NCBI GenBank assembly: GCA_030141605.1
Contig: JAQGDQ010000150.1
Coordinates: 124,001 to 188,000 of the forward strand
Source: Tubiluchus corallicola
Taxonomy: Eukaryota > Priapulida > Priapulimorpha > Priapulimorphida > Tubiluchidae
DNA length: 64,000 nucleotides
Direction: 5' to 3'
The position numbers were made by a program, and so were the translations under genes. Below the pieces are notes generated by a model, which had not been told where the DNA came from, did no database searches, and saw only the letters and a list, made by a program, of their open reading frames with translations. Of the stretch, positions 46,451-57,339 are shown piece by piece; within the stretch, counting starts at the first letter, position 1, and each line of letters opens with the position of its first letter.

Positions 46451-49264
46451 GAACGAGTCCGCGAGAGCACCATGCAGGGGGTGGCACATGAGGGGTGACG
46501 AATTTATATCATTTTTTTCTAACATGAAGGGCGACCCCCAAAACCATGTAACCAAGATATCAAATCGTTCGGGCTACTATTGGCAGAGAAATGACCACAT
46601 CAAGAAATTGACCTCAAAGAGGCAAAAAATCGCTATTTCGGGTGGTTATTTTAACTTTTTCTCCTGTATAAACTATTACACATGGGTCGATGTAAGTTGG
46701 CTGGTACATAGACCCAGACATTGTCTTCTGATATCCTAACTTTTTCTGACATACTATTAATAGTATCAGAGAACGGGATTTTTCAAATTCGGCTCTTTGT
46801 TAAGAGTCCAGGGAGAGGTTAAGTTGTAAGGCTCATAACTCGCCCACTGCGGGGCTACAGAACTTCTGGTTTTCACGTATGTGTTAACCATCATCCTCAC
46901 TAATAATATAAAAAAGAAAATTCGCTGGAGCCTGTTTCAGTATTTAGTACTGGCACTTTAAAATTTCACAAAAATCAGCAAAATTCGCCTTTTTTGTAGT
47001 TGCTGGATTATAAGTGACAAATCTGTATTCTAAATTTCATGAAAACGCACGAGCTGAGATAATATCATGAATGACATTATACAGAGGGGCACTGTTAGAA
47101 AAAACTGCCTTATCAACACTCTTTTTTACTTTCCATAGTAATTCCGTCCATGTGTAAAAAGTAGACATACTCGGCTCAGGTCGTATAGGACAGTAAACAT
47201 TTAGCCACGTTTAACCTGCATTTTCTGTGACTAGTGCTCTCATTTCCTAGTAGCAATAGATTCCTTTGCCATGGAAATTGCTAGAAATTTGCGAATTTCA
47301 TCTTAAATTGGTTTAGTTTTGTCGGAATTTTCATATGACTACAAGTATGAATAATTGCCTCTTCTGATGGATTTCTGGACAGGACATCATGCATGCCCCA
47401 GGTACTGAGTCCGACCTTGATTCAGGGCATTCTTTACACACTGAATCGCTAATGGATACCAGGAAAGACTAAACAATAAGCCCTCTAATAGAAAAGAAGT
47501 ACCGATTGTTAAGATTGAAAGTCATTGCTAGCGAAAGAATCTGACCACATTCGGTATATACATATAAAATAGAAATCCGTTCATTTTTATACATCCGTTC
47601 ATTTTTTATACTTTTTATATGAATAAGTTTCATGGCTATACATAGAAGATTATGAATATCAGTACAAAAATGAAAAATTACAAAACTCAGTCAGAATTAA
47701 TTTCTCTAAGTCCAAAATACTGTTCATATTGTAGCAGCATAATCCTATCACTGAAGAGTAGTACATGTAATCAAAACCATAATATCTAAATAATAGAGAA
47801 AGAATTATCGATGCAGGTAGATTATCCCTAGAAGATAGATACAGAAATATAGACAAATATATCATGGGGAAAGTGATAAAGCGAAAATCTTACAGTCTAA
47901 ACATGAGACAATATAAGCGTATGGGCCGCTTCTGGGGGGATAGTGGTGATATTTAGCTCAGAAAATTTTTCTTCGGGGGAATGTTTTGGGCATTTGCTCA
48001 GATTTAGGACAATTTTTTTTGTGTCCTGGCTTGTACGCCTATGTAAGACAATGAGTAATAACTAGGTAATAACAGTAGATAAAACATTTTCCAGTCCTTG
48101 CAAGAAGCAATTTCCATTCCGTAGATATTTCATTTTTTTTAAGCTTGGAAGCGCTCTAAATGCAGTCCAGTGTCTTTAGTACAGGCTAATAGATTCACAA
48201 TATTCGTTTCGTGCGGATAACTAGTCACAATGCCACATTTAACGCTGGTAAACAGCCCAGAAAACAAACATTTTAGTTCAGCAGTGGCCGCCATCTTGAA
48301 TGCTGGAGTCCAATCCTGTCGGTAGTTTAACCAATGTGCTGGCCAGGCCCCTAGTTGCCAAAGATAAATATTTATGACGTTTTGAAGTATTTTGACAAGA
48401 TTTGACAACTCATGTTTATCTACACGAAGCTTTTTGATGAACGTTGTTACCTATATTTTCACCCTGATATATGCCTTTTTCAGGGGTCATTTACAATAGG
48501 GTGGAAATTCGCTCTATGGAAAACGAACATTTTAGTTCAGCAGTGGCCGCCATCTTGAATGCTGGAGTCCAATCCTGTCGGTAGTTTAACCAATGTGCTG
48601 GCCAGGCCCCTAGTTGCCAAAGATAAATATTTATGACGTTTTGAAGTATTTTGACAAGATTTGACAACTCATGTTTATCTACACGAAGCTTTTTGATGAA
48701 CGTTGTTACCTATATTTTCACCCTGATATATGCCTCTTTCAGGGGTCATTTACAATAGGGTGGAAATTCGCTCTATCGAAATTGTCACTGCAGCATAGTG
48801 GGATGGGACACTCTGTTCACATACATATCGATATTTTTGTCCCCGCCCCCGCAGTGGGTGAGATATAAGACTTTGAAATGACTGAGTATTTGCATCTTGT
48901 GCGTAATGCGAGCTTAAAGACTCCCCAGTAGAGCTGAAAGAGAGGGGTTTGGGAAAAAAGTCGAAAAGTCATTTTGGAGAAGATAACAAGACCCAATACT
49001 GTGCAGAGTCAGATCTATTCAAACTCAGTGGTTGCTGCATGGTTAATCCTTCAAATATGAGTAAAATATAGAGAAAAATAGTCATTTTTTCATGAAATTC
49101 GGCCTATGCCGTACTTCTGCTACTATGAGGAGTTGGGCTAAGCGGATTCACATAGTGAATACCAGTGACTAGTGGACCTCATACCCAAACTTTGGTCTGA
49201 ATCGGTTTACCTAACCTTGTGCCGGAATTTTTCGATTTTGCATGGTCTTCTCGTGGACGCGTTC
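46451..49264. mobile_element. TTAA-flanked non-autonomous DNA transposon, 2.8 kb
   Basis: Both ends abut TTAA (46447-46450 and 49265-49268). The left end GAACGAGTCCGCGAGAGCAC and the reverse complement of the right end GAACGCGTCCACGAGAAGAC match at 22 of the first 26 bases. Subterminal inverted similarity (CGCCCACTGCGGGG at 46840s, CACCCACTGCGGGG reversed at 48850s) extends the arms. No transposase ORF. TTAA duplication is the hallmark of piggyBac-type insertion, but the TIR start is not the usual CCC, so the superfamily is provisional. Confidence 0.75.
48262..48778. repeat. 259-bp tandem duplication, nearly identical
   Basis: Copy 1 about 48262-48520 and copy 2 about 48521-48778, with TTTTAGTTCAG at 48271 and 48530 (offset 259). 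Only about three differences are visible by eye: ACAAACA/ACGAACA, GCCTTTTTC/GCCTCTTTC and CTATGG/CTATCG. Lies inside the TTAA element. Confidence 0.97.
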
Positions 49265-49632
49265 TTAAATTGTTAACAATTAACAATCATTATCAGCTGC
49301 TATATCTTTTAGAATTCTACCTGAAGTATTTGAAGTCTGGTCATCACTTGCTACATAGAACACATTTCATTACGAAGACAAAGAAGCGTAATCACCGATG
49401 TCGGCGTTTAAATCCCCACCTAGCACGATGTCTTTGCTGCTATACACACGTATGTTTCTCTCGTAATTTTGCAAACAAGTTGTTGTCATAATAACATTAA
49501 TCTACTGCAGGGAATATATGAAAAACCAAATGCAATGTTTGGATAACAGGAAAATTCTATCCAGATGGATTGGGTAGTACACAAAGTATTTTTCCAAAGA
49601 GTCTGTTATTGTCTGTTTTCTCAGAGTGAAAT

Positions 49633-49638
49633 TTTATT
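49633..49638 (-). terminator. Candidate SLC35C2 poly(A) signal
   Basis: AATAAA on the minus strand, about 110 nt after the proposed stop. Position fits a short 3'UTR that ends at the edge of the neighbouring LINE. Confidence 0.5.
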
Positions 49639-49746
49639 GCTGCAAGTTTCCTCCGAGTTTAGTTTCATTGAATGATATTCAATACTCAAGCTTTCAGTAG
49701 ATTCACTTTGGTATCAGTATTGAAATATTGCTATGAAAAATACATA

Positions 49747-50280
49747 TTACAACTTGCCTTTGGAATGTATAGCTTTCAAAATGACATGTAATGTTATGCC
49801 TGAAAGTGAGACAACTAATCCAACTGCATTTAGGAAGTTCATCTTGTCACTACCCACTGTGTTTGCCAGCAGCAGGGTACAAATTTCCTAAAAATAATAA
49901 GCATACTCTTAATAATCAGTGAATTGAATTATTCAGTGAATTATAATGGCCAAAGTAACATCCTTTTTGATATACATCAATGATGCATGATGTATGTATG
50001 TACACAAAAGTGCATGTTAAATGTAAGTACCATCCTTACATGTTACTATATCACATATATAGACCTTAAGCTAACACCACAAGCACAATCATGAAAAAAC
50101 CCTGTAGTCTATTTAAATGTAACAAACTATTCTTAAGGAATTAAAAAAACAAATAATATGCCAGTCAAAGAAATGAAAGAATAAAGCCGCCTGCCAACTT
50201 ACAACTATGTATCACTCAGTCGCAGATAAAACATGGGAATCTGGGAATCTTAGCTGGTACTTTCAGCTGGATGAAACTTG

Positions 50281-50315
<35 letters not shown>

Positions 50316-53300
50316 AACAACAACATAACATAAAATATAATTAATCTTTAACAATCTGTAATTGCTCTATCTTAAATTACTCTTGGATTCTACAGTAATA
50401 CTTCAAAACTAATTTTGCTAGTTTACAAATAACACATCTGAAATTTATTTGTACGCAGCTTTCAAACTGTTGATTCGTATTCAGTATTTCAAATTAGTAG
50501 AATAATAGTGTGGTTGATTATATCTATCAGCTACACAATCTTTGCACTTTTAGTTGCAGAATTATGGGTGTTGAAATTTTTGTAACTAATACTGGCAATC
50601 CTCAGAAGTTAGCTGTTACAAAATAGTCCATAAACTAACATAACAAACCATTAACCATGTTCGATTAACATCTGCTGATGAGTAAACTGCATCTTCGAAA
50701 CATTATGATGAGTTGGTCACGAGTTTATATGAGATGATACCGATAAAGAATCATCTATTATTGTGTCCAACTTTCTAACTGTATTCGATCTATCGTATAT
50801 TTATAAATGAACAAAGGAAGTTCAGTCAGTATAACTTACTTTCATAATACCAGCTATTGAAAGGGTTAAACTGGAAGTTCTGCTCAGCAGTAGATATTCA
50901 CTCACTTCCATTAGAAAAGCTAACAAACCACCAATGAATGTTAACCCGGCATTTCCTAAGGCTATATAAATATTGTGTTCTCGAAAGAGTTTATTTGTGG
51001 AAGCGACAGCCACACCTGAAAAGTTAGTAATGAACACTATATACACGCACAGACATGTAGCATGTAAAACAAACAAAATGGAAAATGTTAAATTCAAAAA
51101 TATTAAAAGTAAAAAAGTTAAATTAATATAAAACATGGTGTCTCAGATGACCAGTGTCTTTTTACACATTAACACCCAGTTAAAGACTTAGTTGTACAGG
51201 GCCCCTATTCACAACATCAGCACAAATGTACAGCATCCAGTGAGTTGTGAAACAACTCATGCATCCCGGTATTGTGCTCATAATACAGTTGGTAAACTCT
51301 GCTGCTTCTTATTTTACAACCTACTTATCTCTTGCACCCAGCCACAAACTGGAAAAAGAACAAGTTACTCAAAGAGGACAACAAAAAACGGCAGAGTAAA
51401 ATTTGACTTTGGACATTCAGATTACAATCACTGAACATTTGCTCCTTTGTCAATTATTTTCGAATTCTTGAGTTTGAAGGCGCACGTTGGCTGCTTTAAA
51501 ATGTGAGTTACATGGCATTGCCAGGATAAACCGTAAATCAGTAGCAAGATACATAATTTTTACAGTGAGGCTGAATTAAACAGCATTTTGTTTTGTACAG
51601 AAATGTAAATGGTGTGCTGCACTGTCAGACTAAGCACAAATCACAAAAAAATCTAGAAAAATGCAGGACAGCTAAACTGACAGAGCCAGTTCCTCGTGAA
51701 ACAAAAATCAAAGCCAACATCGATCAAAGGTCAAATCAAGTTTGAAAATGCTAGATAAGTTAAGATAACTAAAGTTATTTACTATATTATATGTTTAAGT
51801 TGAATATGCATAAAAATCATAATGTAAAATAAAAGTCACTAAAACTCCAAGACATTGTCTAGGACTGAACCAGGCGCCCTTGCATTGTAAGATAGAGATC
51901 CTTATCCTGGAATTGAACTTGTAATCAAAAGGTTCTTGGTTTAATGCTGTCACGTTACATTTTTTGCAGATTATCTTTGGCAAGATGAACTTTCAGACAA
52001 GTCTAAATATTTGGCATTAATTTGTCGAATAAAAAGAGTTACAAGTAGCCCCAGCCTATTATATTAAATTATGTGAAAGTACTACAATTTGTGAAAATAA
52101 GTTCTCTAATATTCTTTCTAGATTTGAACCACTTTTTGTAATAAAAAATTCAAAACGTACATTATAAGAACGTACCTTCGAATATAACTGCAGTAGGTAA
52201 TAAAGTAATTATCATCCAAGGCTGAACATGATAAACCATGTCCACTGGATTGTTTAGACCTAAAATGCAGCACAGAACAACATTAGTCAGTTTTGCTGTT
52301 TTCTGCAACTCTTTTAGTGGTGATTTTTATAGCCAAACTGAGATTCTGTAGTGACTTAACTAATCGTTTTTTAAAGCAGCCAATAATAACAAAAATTAAC
52401 AAGCAGGCTTCAAACAAAAATGGCAGCAAGGTACAAGAAATGTAAAACTTCCTTATTACACAGTAATGCAGTAGTGGAATGGACTTTTTTAAAATGCATT
52501 GACAAGGAACAAACATGTCAGAACTATTCTATCCTCCAATTCTGTCATTGGACATGAACAACAGTTTCAAACTGTTTTTTTAAAACAGAAGAAATTATGT
52601 ATAACAAATAAAATCAATTTGACATGGCAAACCAAAAGGGATCATCCACATATGATGGCATCAAATGTTCACCTGATTTCGAGGACCTACATATTGCATT
52701 ATAATGGCGTTATCATATGCCCCACCACCTACCTAACCCTTATATTGATATCGATATTGCACCGAATTAGCTTTTTGTACATTTTATTCTTCCTCCTCCC
52801 AAGGACAGGCAACAACATCACTTGTGATAATTAATGGGAAACTTGTAGCATCGTTTGCTGCTGGCACGCACATGCAAAAAAAGCGTGTAGTCAGATAACA
52901 ATATACTAAATCACCAACCTACCTTGCGTTATAATGGTGTTATCACATCTCCTACCAACTACCCTAAACTTTATATCGTTATATAAGAGTGGCCCCTAAA
53001 GATATGCTTAATTTCAACAAGATGCTTTTGCCAAACCAGCACAATGCTACAGTACATGTAGTAGAAATGCATTGTGTTGCTTGTATAAAGGTCAATTATT
53101 GTACACAAGTTCTAAATAGTAAGGTAAAGAATCAGACAAGGTGGAAAATGTGGTATTGTTTATGCACTTGTCTATCAATAAACAACAAAAAAAAACTTCA
53201 AATGCAGAGCATGCAAATAGCATGGTACTAGTGATATGTAACTAGGAAAATTTTTAGGTCGGATATCTACAAGTCAGTCAGTTAACTGTGAATACATGCA

Positions 53301-56300
53301 TATTACTACCGAACATAGCAATCGGCTAAGATGTCTTTTGCTAAGATTACGGATAAACTACATGTGAGGCACATCAATTAACAATCACAGATTCACTAAT
53401 TTGCCCTCGGTTTAAATTAACTTTTTATTAAAAATGCAGTCACAAGCTTCTCGGTATTGAGTGATGTTCAAATTGTCAGCTACATAGTGCATTCAGCAGT
53501 TGCTTCATTTGCTATTACAAATACATTTTACATGGCATTTACATCAGTGTAAATTAAAGACAAAATTTTAGGCAATCTGCAACGACACTAAAGATTATAA
53601 ACTGTTTATAGCTAATATTCTCCTGGCCATTCAGTAAGTGAATTATGATTTCGTATGATAAAATATGTGGCATTTTGGGTTGAGTTTAAACAGATGAACA
53701 ATCACATCATAACTTAGCACTTATATAGTATTTATTGTTTAATTTATATATTAAACAGACAGTTTTAGTGTTGCACAGTCTCTTAAATGCACAATCAAAA
53801 CAGTAAATACACACGTGTATAATTAGTATGCACATCTTTAAGGGTGGGGACTATTTTGTAATGTTTGGTCGGTTGATGTGAAGTGATCTTGATACCATTT
53901 TAATTCATTATTTGTTGGTATTTAACCATAGACAATTTTACTCAAACATACATTTTTAATTATATGTTCAGAATTTTGATTTCAAGATTATTTGTTAACG
54001 ACGGAATGAACACACATTAATATATTTTTTAAATCAACCCTGTTCAAAAGGAATGACTGAGAGTAAACTAACACTTGGAAAAATGGAATCAGTCGGTCAG
54101 TTCTCAAAATTTGAGACTTGCTATAATTACTGAGACAGAGTAGTCTAGCAGTCATGGAGTTCAACTTGTAAAAGAATGAACCTTCACATTTCCTTTCTGT
54201 GGGACATATTTGGTTTCAAAATTCAATAATGTGGGTTCATTTTATCATTTGGACATTTACCGTATATACTCGCATATAAGCCTACATCGCATATAAGCCG
54301 ACCCCCTGATTTCAGTATTGTATTTTATAGTTCTAAATTCGGCTTATATGCGAGTATATACAGTAATTTTCTTGTGCTCTGATTACTTATCATCTCAGTC
54401 TCATAATAGTGCTTTGCTTTTCGAAATGACCAGTCACTACAATAGATCAAGAAGTACACTCTTTAACTCTTTGTTGAGAACAAGATGAACCGCATTTTTG
54501 TTAAATTGGTATTTCCACTCATTACAAAATGCTGGATGCTACTACACACCAATTCCTGACGTTCAACAAAAAATTTAAACCCAAGTCCAAATTTAGTCTC
54601 AAATCCTTGCCTATGTCTGTGTTGAGTCCTAAGCCACGGTTCAAGTGGTCATGTTAGACTCGAGTCGTGTTTCAAATCAAAATAATCCAGGATTTAATTG
54701 ATTCTCAACTTCCTGTTTAATAGTAATAAACTACTTTTGTTAATTTGGGTGCTAGTTTGCTTATTAAAGCACTAAATTTATTGGGTAATATTGACATATT
54801 ACATTTTGCTATACATCAGAATATCTGTGCAAAATACATTATTTTACAAATGGTTTTACGCTTTATTAGTAATTTTACAGTGGCATCATATTAAGTATCT
54901 ATATAACATAAAAGTGACATTACAATCAGTAGTACTAATTACAGTCTACAAGAAGTTATTCAAGTTACTTATTACATTTATGAATACGATGCCAAATATC
55001 TGACAAGGCTGTGTCGCTGTGTGTTCTTATTTACAACGCACTTTGACTGAATGTCCGCTCAACTAATTGGCATGCTAGTAACTAGGTAACTAAATATCTT
55101 ATCAGCCTGTTAAAAAAGTTGCTTAAGATGCATTTTGATTTTTACCGAAGCTACATTTAATGTCGTAAAAACACGGAAAATTTTTAATTAAGTATAGACA
55201 TAAACACGGCTGGTGAACCTACAGACTAAGAATTACACTTTAGGCATAATACAAACATGGCTATAGACAACGAACACCAATCAAATGTGGGATTGAAATG
55301 CTTTTGTAAGTAATAAAATCAATGCAAGTACTTCGCTATAACATGTGTAATTATTATTTGTTTTATTGTTCGTGTAGTTCGAGTCCGAGTCAAGTCAGTG
55401 CTTTGTCATTTGAAGTGCGAGTCAAGTCGCCAGTCAGTAAGTCAAGTCCAAGTCTGAGACTCGAGTACTACAACACTGGACTATACAATCACACGCAAGA
55501 CCGAAAACAAATCAGCTTCAAGATATTTAAGTGTTATTTGTTACACTACTAATCATTGTTGTACTATTTAGTATAAACTTCTAACAACAGGTGGGCAAAA
55601 TAAAAAAAGCTCAACTACCAATAGTCGAATTACGATTTATATGCAATTATGTTATAACATGACAAAATGGTACTAGTACTTGCCTAATTCAGCTTTCTGA
55701 ATGACTAACTGTGCCAATGTCCAACGGCATCCAGCAATTAATGATGACAATAACACCATAACAAATCCTTCCATATTGAATTGAGTAGCTTTGTACGTGA
55801 ACAAAAACAAACCTATTGATATCATTATTATCACAGAAAGTAGAGACCACCTCTGAAAAAAAGTAGAATGTGATCTATCCTCACAAAGTAATTTTACACG
55901 TAGATAAAAGTAATTAAGTATATTTATTGTATAAAAAGGTATTGTATAAAACAGGGATGTAGTGCAAGTTAAGTGCTACAACGATTAGAATATATTTTAC
56001 TGTAGAGAAAAATGCTCAAGAAAAAAAGTAGTGATAAATAAAATAGATATACTTACAAATTTTTCTAGTTTGAACAAAATAGCAAATGCTAATATAAAAA
56101 TAATGCAACTTGATTTTGTCATCGTGTACCTGAAAACATAAAATGAATGGAGTGGAGAAACCTTAAAACTCTTGGCAGTGTTTCACGTTTGTTTATTATC
56201 TTCGGTGAATGATATAGTATTAATTATAGAGGGATGAGAAAATGCTCATTAGTAAGAACACCACACATTTTGTTTTGAATCTGAATATTTGCTTGTAATT

Positions 56301-57320
56301 ATTTATTCATTACTAGAGTATTGCATAAAATTGCACATTTCTCAAGGCAAAATCATCATGTGTAAATTTGAAAGAGAAATTAATTTTGTCATGAACTATT
56401 ATCCACAGGGATGCAACCTTACAAGTCTAAGATACACTGAGGAATAACTGTCTGAACAAAAATGTTGTAACACAAATTTATTTACATTTACTCACAATGA
56501 CACTGTAATGAACTCAAAACTCCAGTTTGACAGGCCAATATCAAAGGAACTACATGCACCTGTAATAAATCAATTATGGTATTAATAATTATTACTAGCG
56601 ATCAAACTATTTATACTGGTCCATTTTTTGAATGAGTTATTCTCATTTCACAAGAAAAATGGCAAAACGACAAATATTATTAATGAGTCAGACAATACAA
56701 ATATACTTTTTCTGCAATTTGAATTAACAGGAAAATTTCATGAAGTTAACAAAACCCATGTGTGCATTGTATGTTACTACTACAAGTATTGATATATTTT
56801 GGAGTTTTGTGCCACATTATATAAAGAAGAAATTCTACAGGTTATACCAATAAAGCAAATCTACCTGTAGGTAGCAACTTTTTAACATAATCATTCCAGC
56901 CCAATGTTACTCGCTTTTTCTTGGTAAAACATTCTGCTCCAACTCTACACATGGCTGCAAGGATGAATTTCACCACCAGGTGGCAAACAACAACAGATAG
57001 TGGATAGTGAAATCCCTACATAAAATAAGTTTGTTAAATGCTGGAAGAAAAAAATAATACATTCACGATCAAACTTGAGACTGCTTTTTCAAATTTTTCA
57101 TTAATTATAATTTTAAAATAGGCTACTTTAAAACTATAATACAAATAAAGACAAAGCTATAAAACAAATATCGTTTGGTCCTTACCTGAATAAACCACTG
57201 CTGGTAGAAAACAAGACTGATAGAAAATGTATAATAAACAACAATCAAGGTTATGGTTTTCACAGCGAGTGTCAAAAAATTTGCAGTGCAGATCGAATCC
57301 TTGACCACATTTTTTAGCAT
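49747..57320 (-). CDS. SLC35C2: Solute carrier family 35 member C2-like transporter
   Basis: Member of the nucleotide-sugar / triose-phosphate transporter families (DMT superfamily) of Golgi and ERGIC membranes; the human protein is linked to GDP-fucose supply for Notch fucosylation. Coding exons, minus strand: 57320-57186, 57015-56865, 56559-56496, 56129-56057, 55852-55684, 52259-52176, 51015-50840, 49887-49747. Total 993 nt, 330 residues, all phases consistent. Hydrophobic segments recur through the length. Diagnostic blocks: GLSNWSFEFITVSLYTMTKSS, FTYKATQFNMEGFVMVL, RWTLAQLVIQKAELGLNNPVD, LLLSRTSSLTLSIAGIMKE. Intron 5 has a GC donor. The start Met precedes LKNVVKDSI; an acceptor-like AG at 57339-57338 suggests a 5'UTR intron. 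The stop TAA lies at 49749-49747, with AATAAA about 110 nt further. The tail is about 35 residues shorter than the 365-residue human protein. Confidence 0.94.
50285..50311. repeat. (AT)n microsatellite in SLC35C2 intron 7
   Basis: Uninterrupted AT dinucleotides, followed by TGTATAAC. Confidence 0.95.
51870..51965 (+). mobile_element. Possible tRNA-derived SINE fragment
   Basis: GAACTTGTAATCAAAAGGTTC looks like a tRNA anticodon arm and GGTTCTTGGTTTAATGC sits where a polymerase III B box would be. The acceptor stem does not close and the A box is weak, so this is not a functional tRNA. In SLC35C2 intron 6. Confidence 0.4.
54260..54363. mobile_element. 104-bp MITE with TA TSD
   Basis: Begins CCGTATATACTCGCATATAA and ends with its inverse (TTATATGCGAGTATATACAG). 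TA at 54258-54259 and 54364-54365. A second internal CGCATATAAGCCGA copy follows the left end. Tc1/mariner or pogo-type miniature by TA target. Confidence 0.85.
54570..55483. mobile_element. hAT-like element with CAAGTC-rich ends
   Basis: The right end is clear: CGAGTCCGAGTCAAGTC at 55379, then GACTCGAGTACTACAACACTG ending about 55483. The left end is decayed (CCCAAGTCCAAATTTAGTC at 54582, AGACTCGAGTCGTG near 54656). The same end type occurs at 7888. No ORF of a transposase remains. Confidence 0.55.
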
Positions 57321-57339
57321 TTTGGTTTCCTGTTTAACT

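Larger units (their letters stand above)
43924..49600 (-). mobile_element. APE-type LINE on minus strand, interrupted and degenerate
   Basis: Minus strand, 5' to 3': endonuclease segment with IVLGGDLNADIGDY (49438-49385, GDxNA motif) and YVASDDQTSNTSGRILKD; a 2.8 kb transposon; endonuclease continuation LIAYGKV...FISEIDHIL; RT fragments at 46300-45200 (VPVTGEIMIMSSLSKIFDL); then LMDDTALTATS in the catalytic-box position with DFGVTVNNIKTQFMVIN and YLGSPITDNGK (45199-44702). A C-terminal part follows (ADTANVRDLILKRHKYFL). It ends at AATAAA near 43965 and a CTG-repeat tail. Many stops and frameshifts: inactive. Confidence 0.85.
52260..55683 (-). other. SLC35C2 intron 5, GC donor
   Basis: 3.4-kb intron splitting the Gly codon of ELG|LNN. 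Donor G|GCAAGT at 55684/55683. Holds a 104-bp TA-flanked MITE and a hAT-like element. CACCAACCTACCTTGCGTTATAATGG-type text at 52685-52745 recurs at 52910-52975 as a diverged direct repeat. Confidence 0.85.

Noticed and set aside
48139-48408. 89-codon minus ORF spanning the duplicated segment
   Set aside because: Lies in the TTAA transposon and its duplicated copy; no domain, no similarity I recognise.
49755-49760. Third AG|GCAAGT donor at the end of SLC35C2
   Set aside because: Not accepted as an intron because no downstream exon was found and an in-frame stop with a nearby AATAAA gives a simpler gene end.
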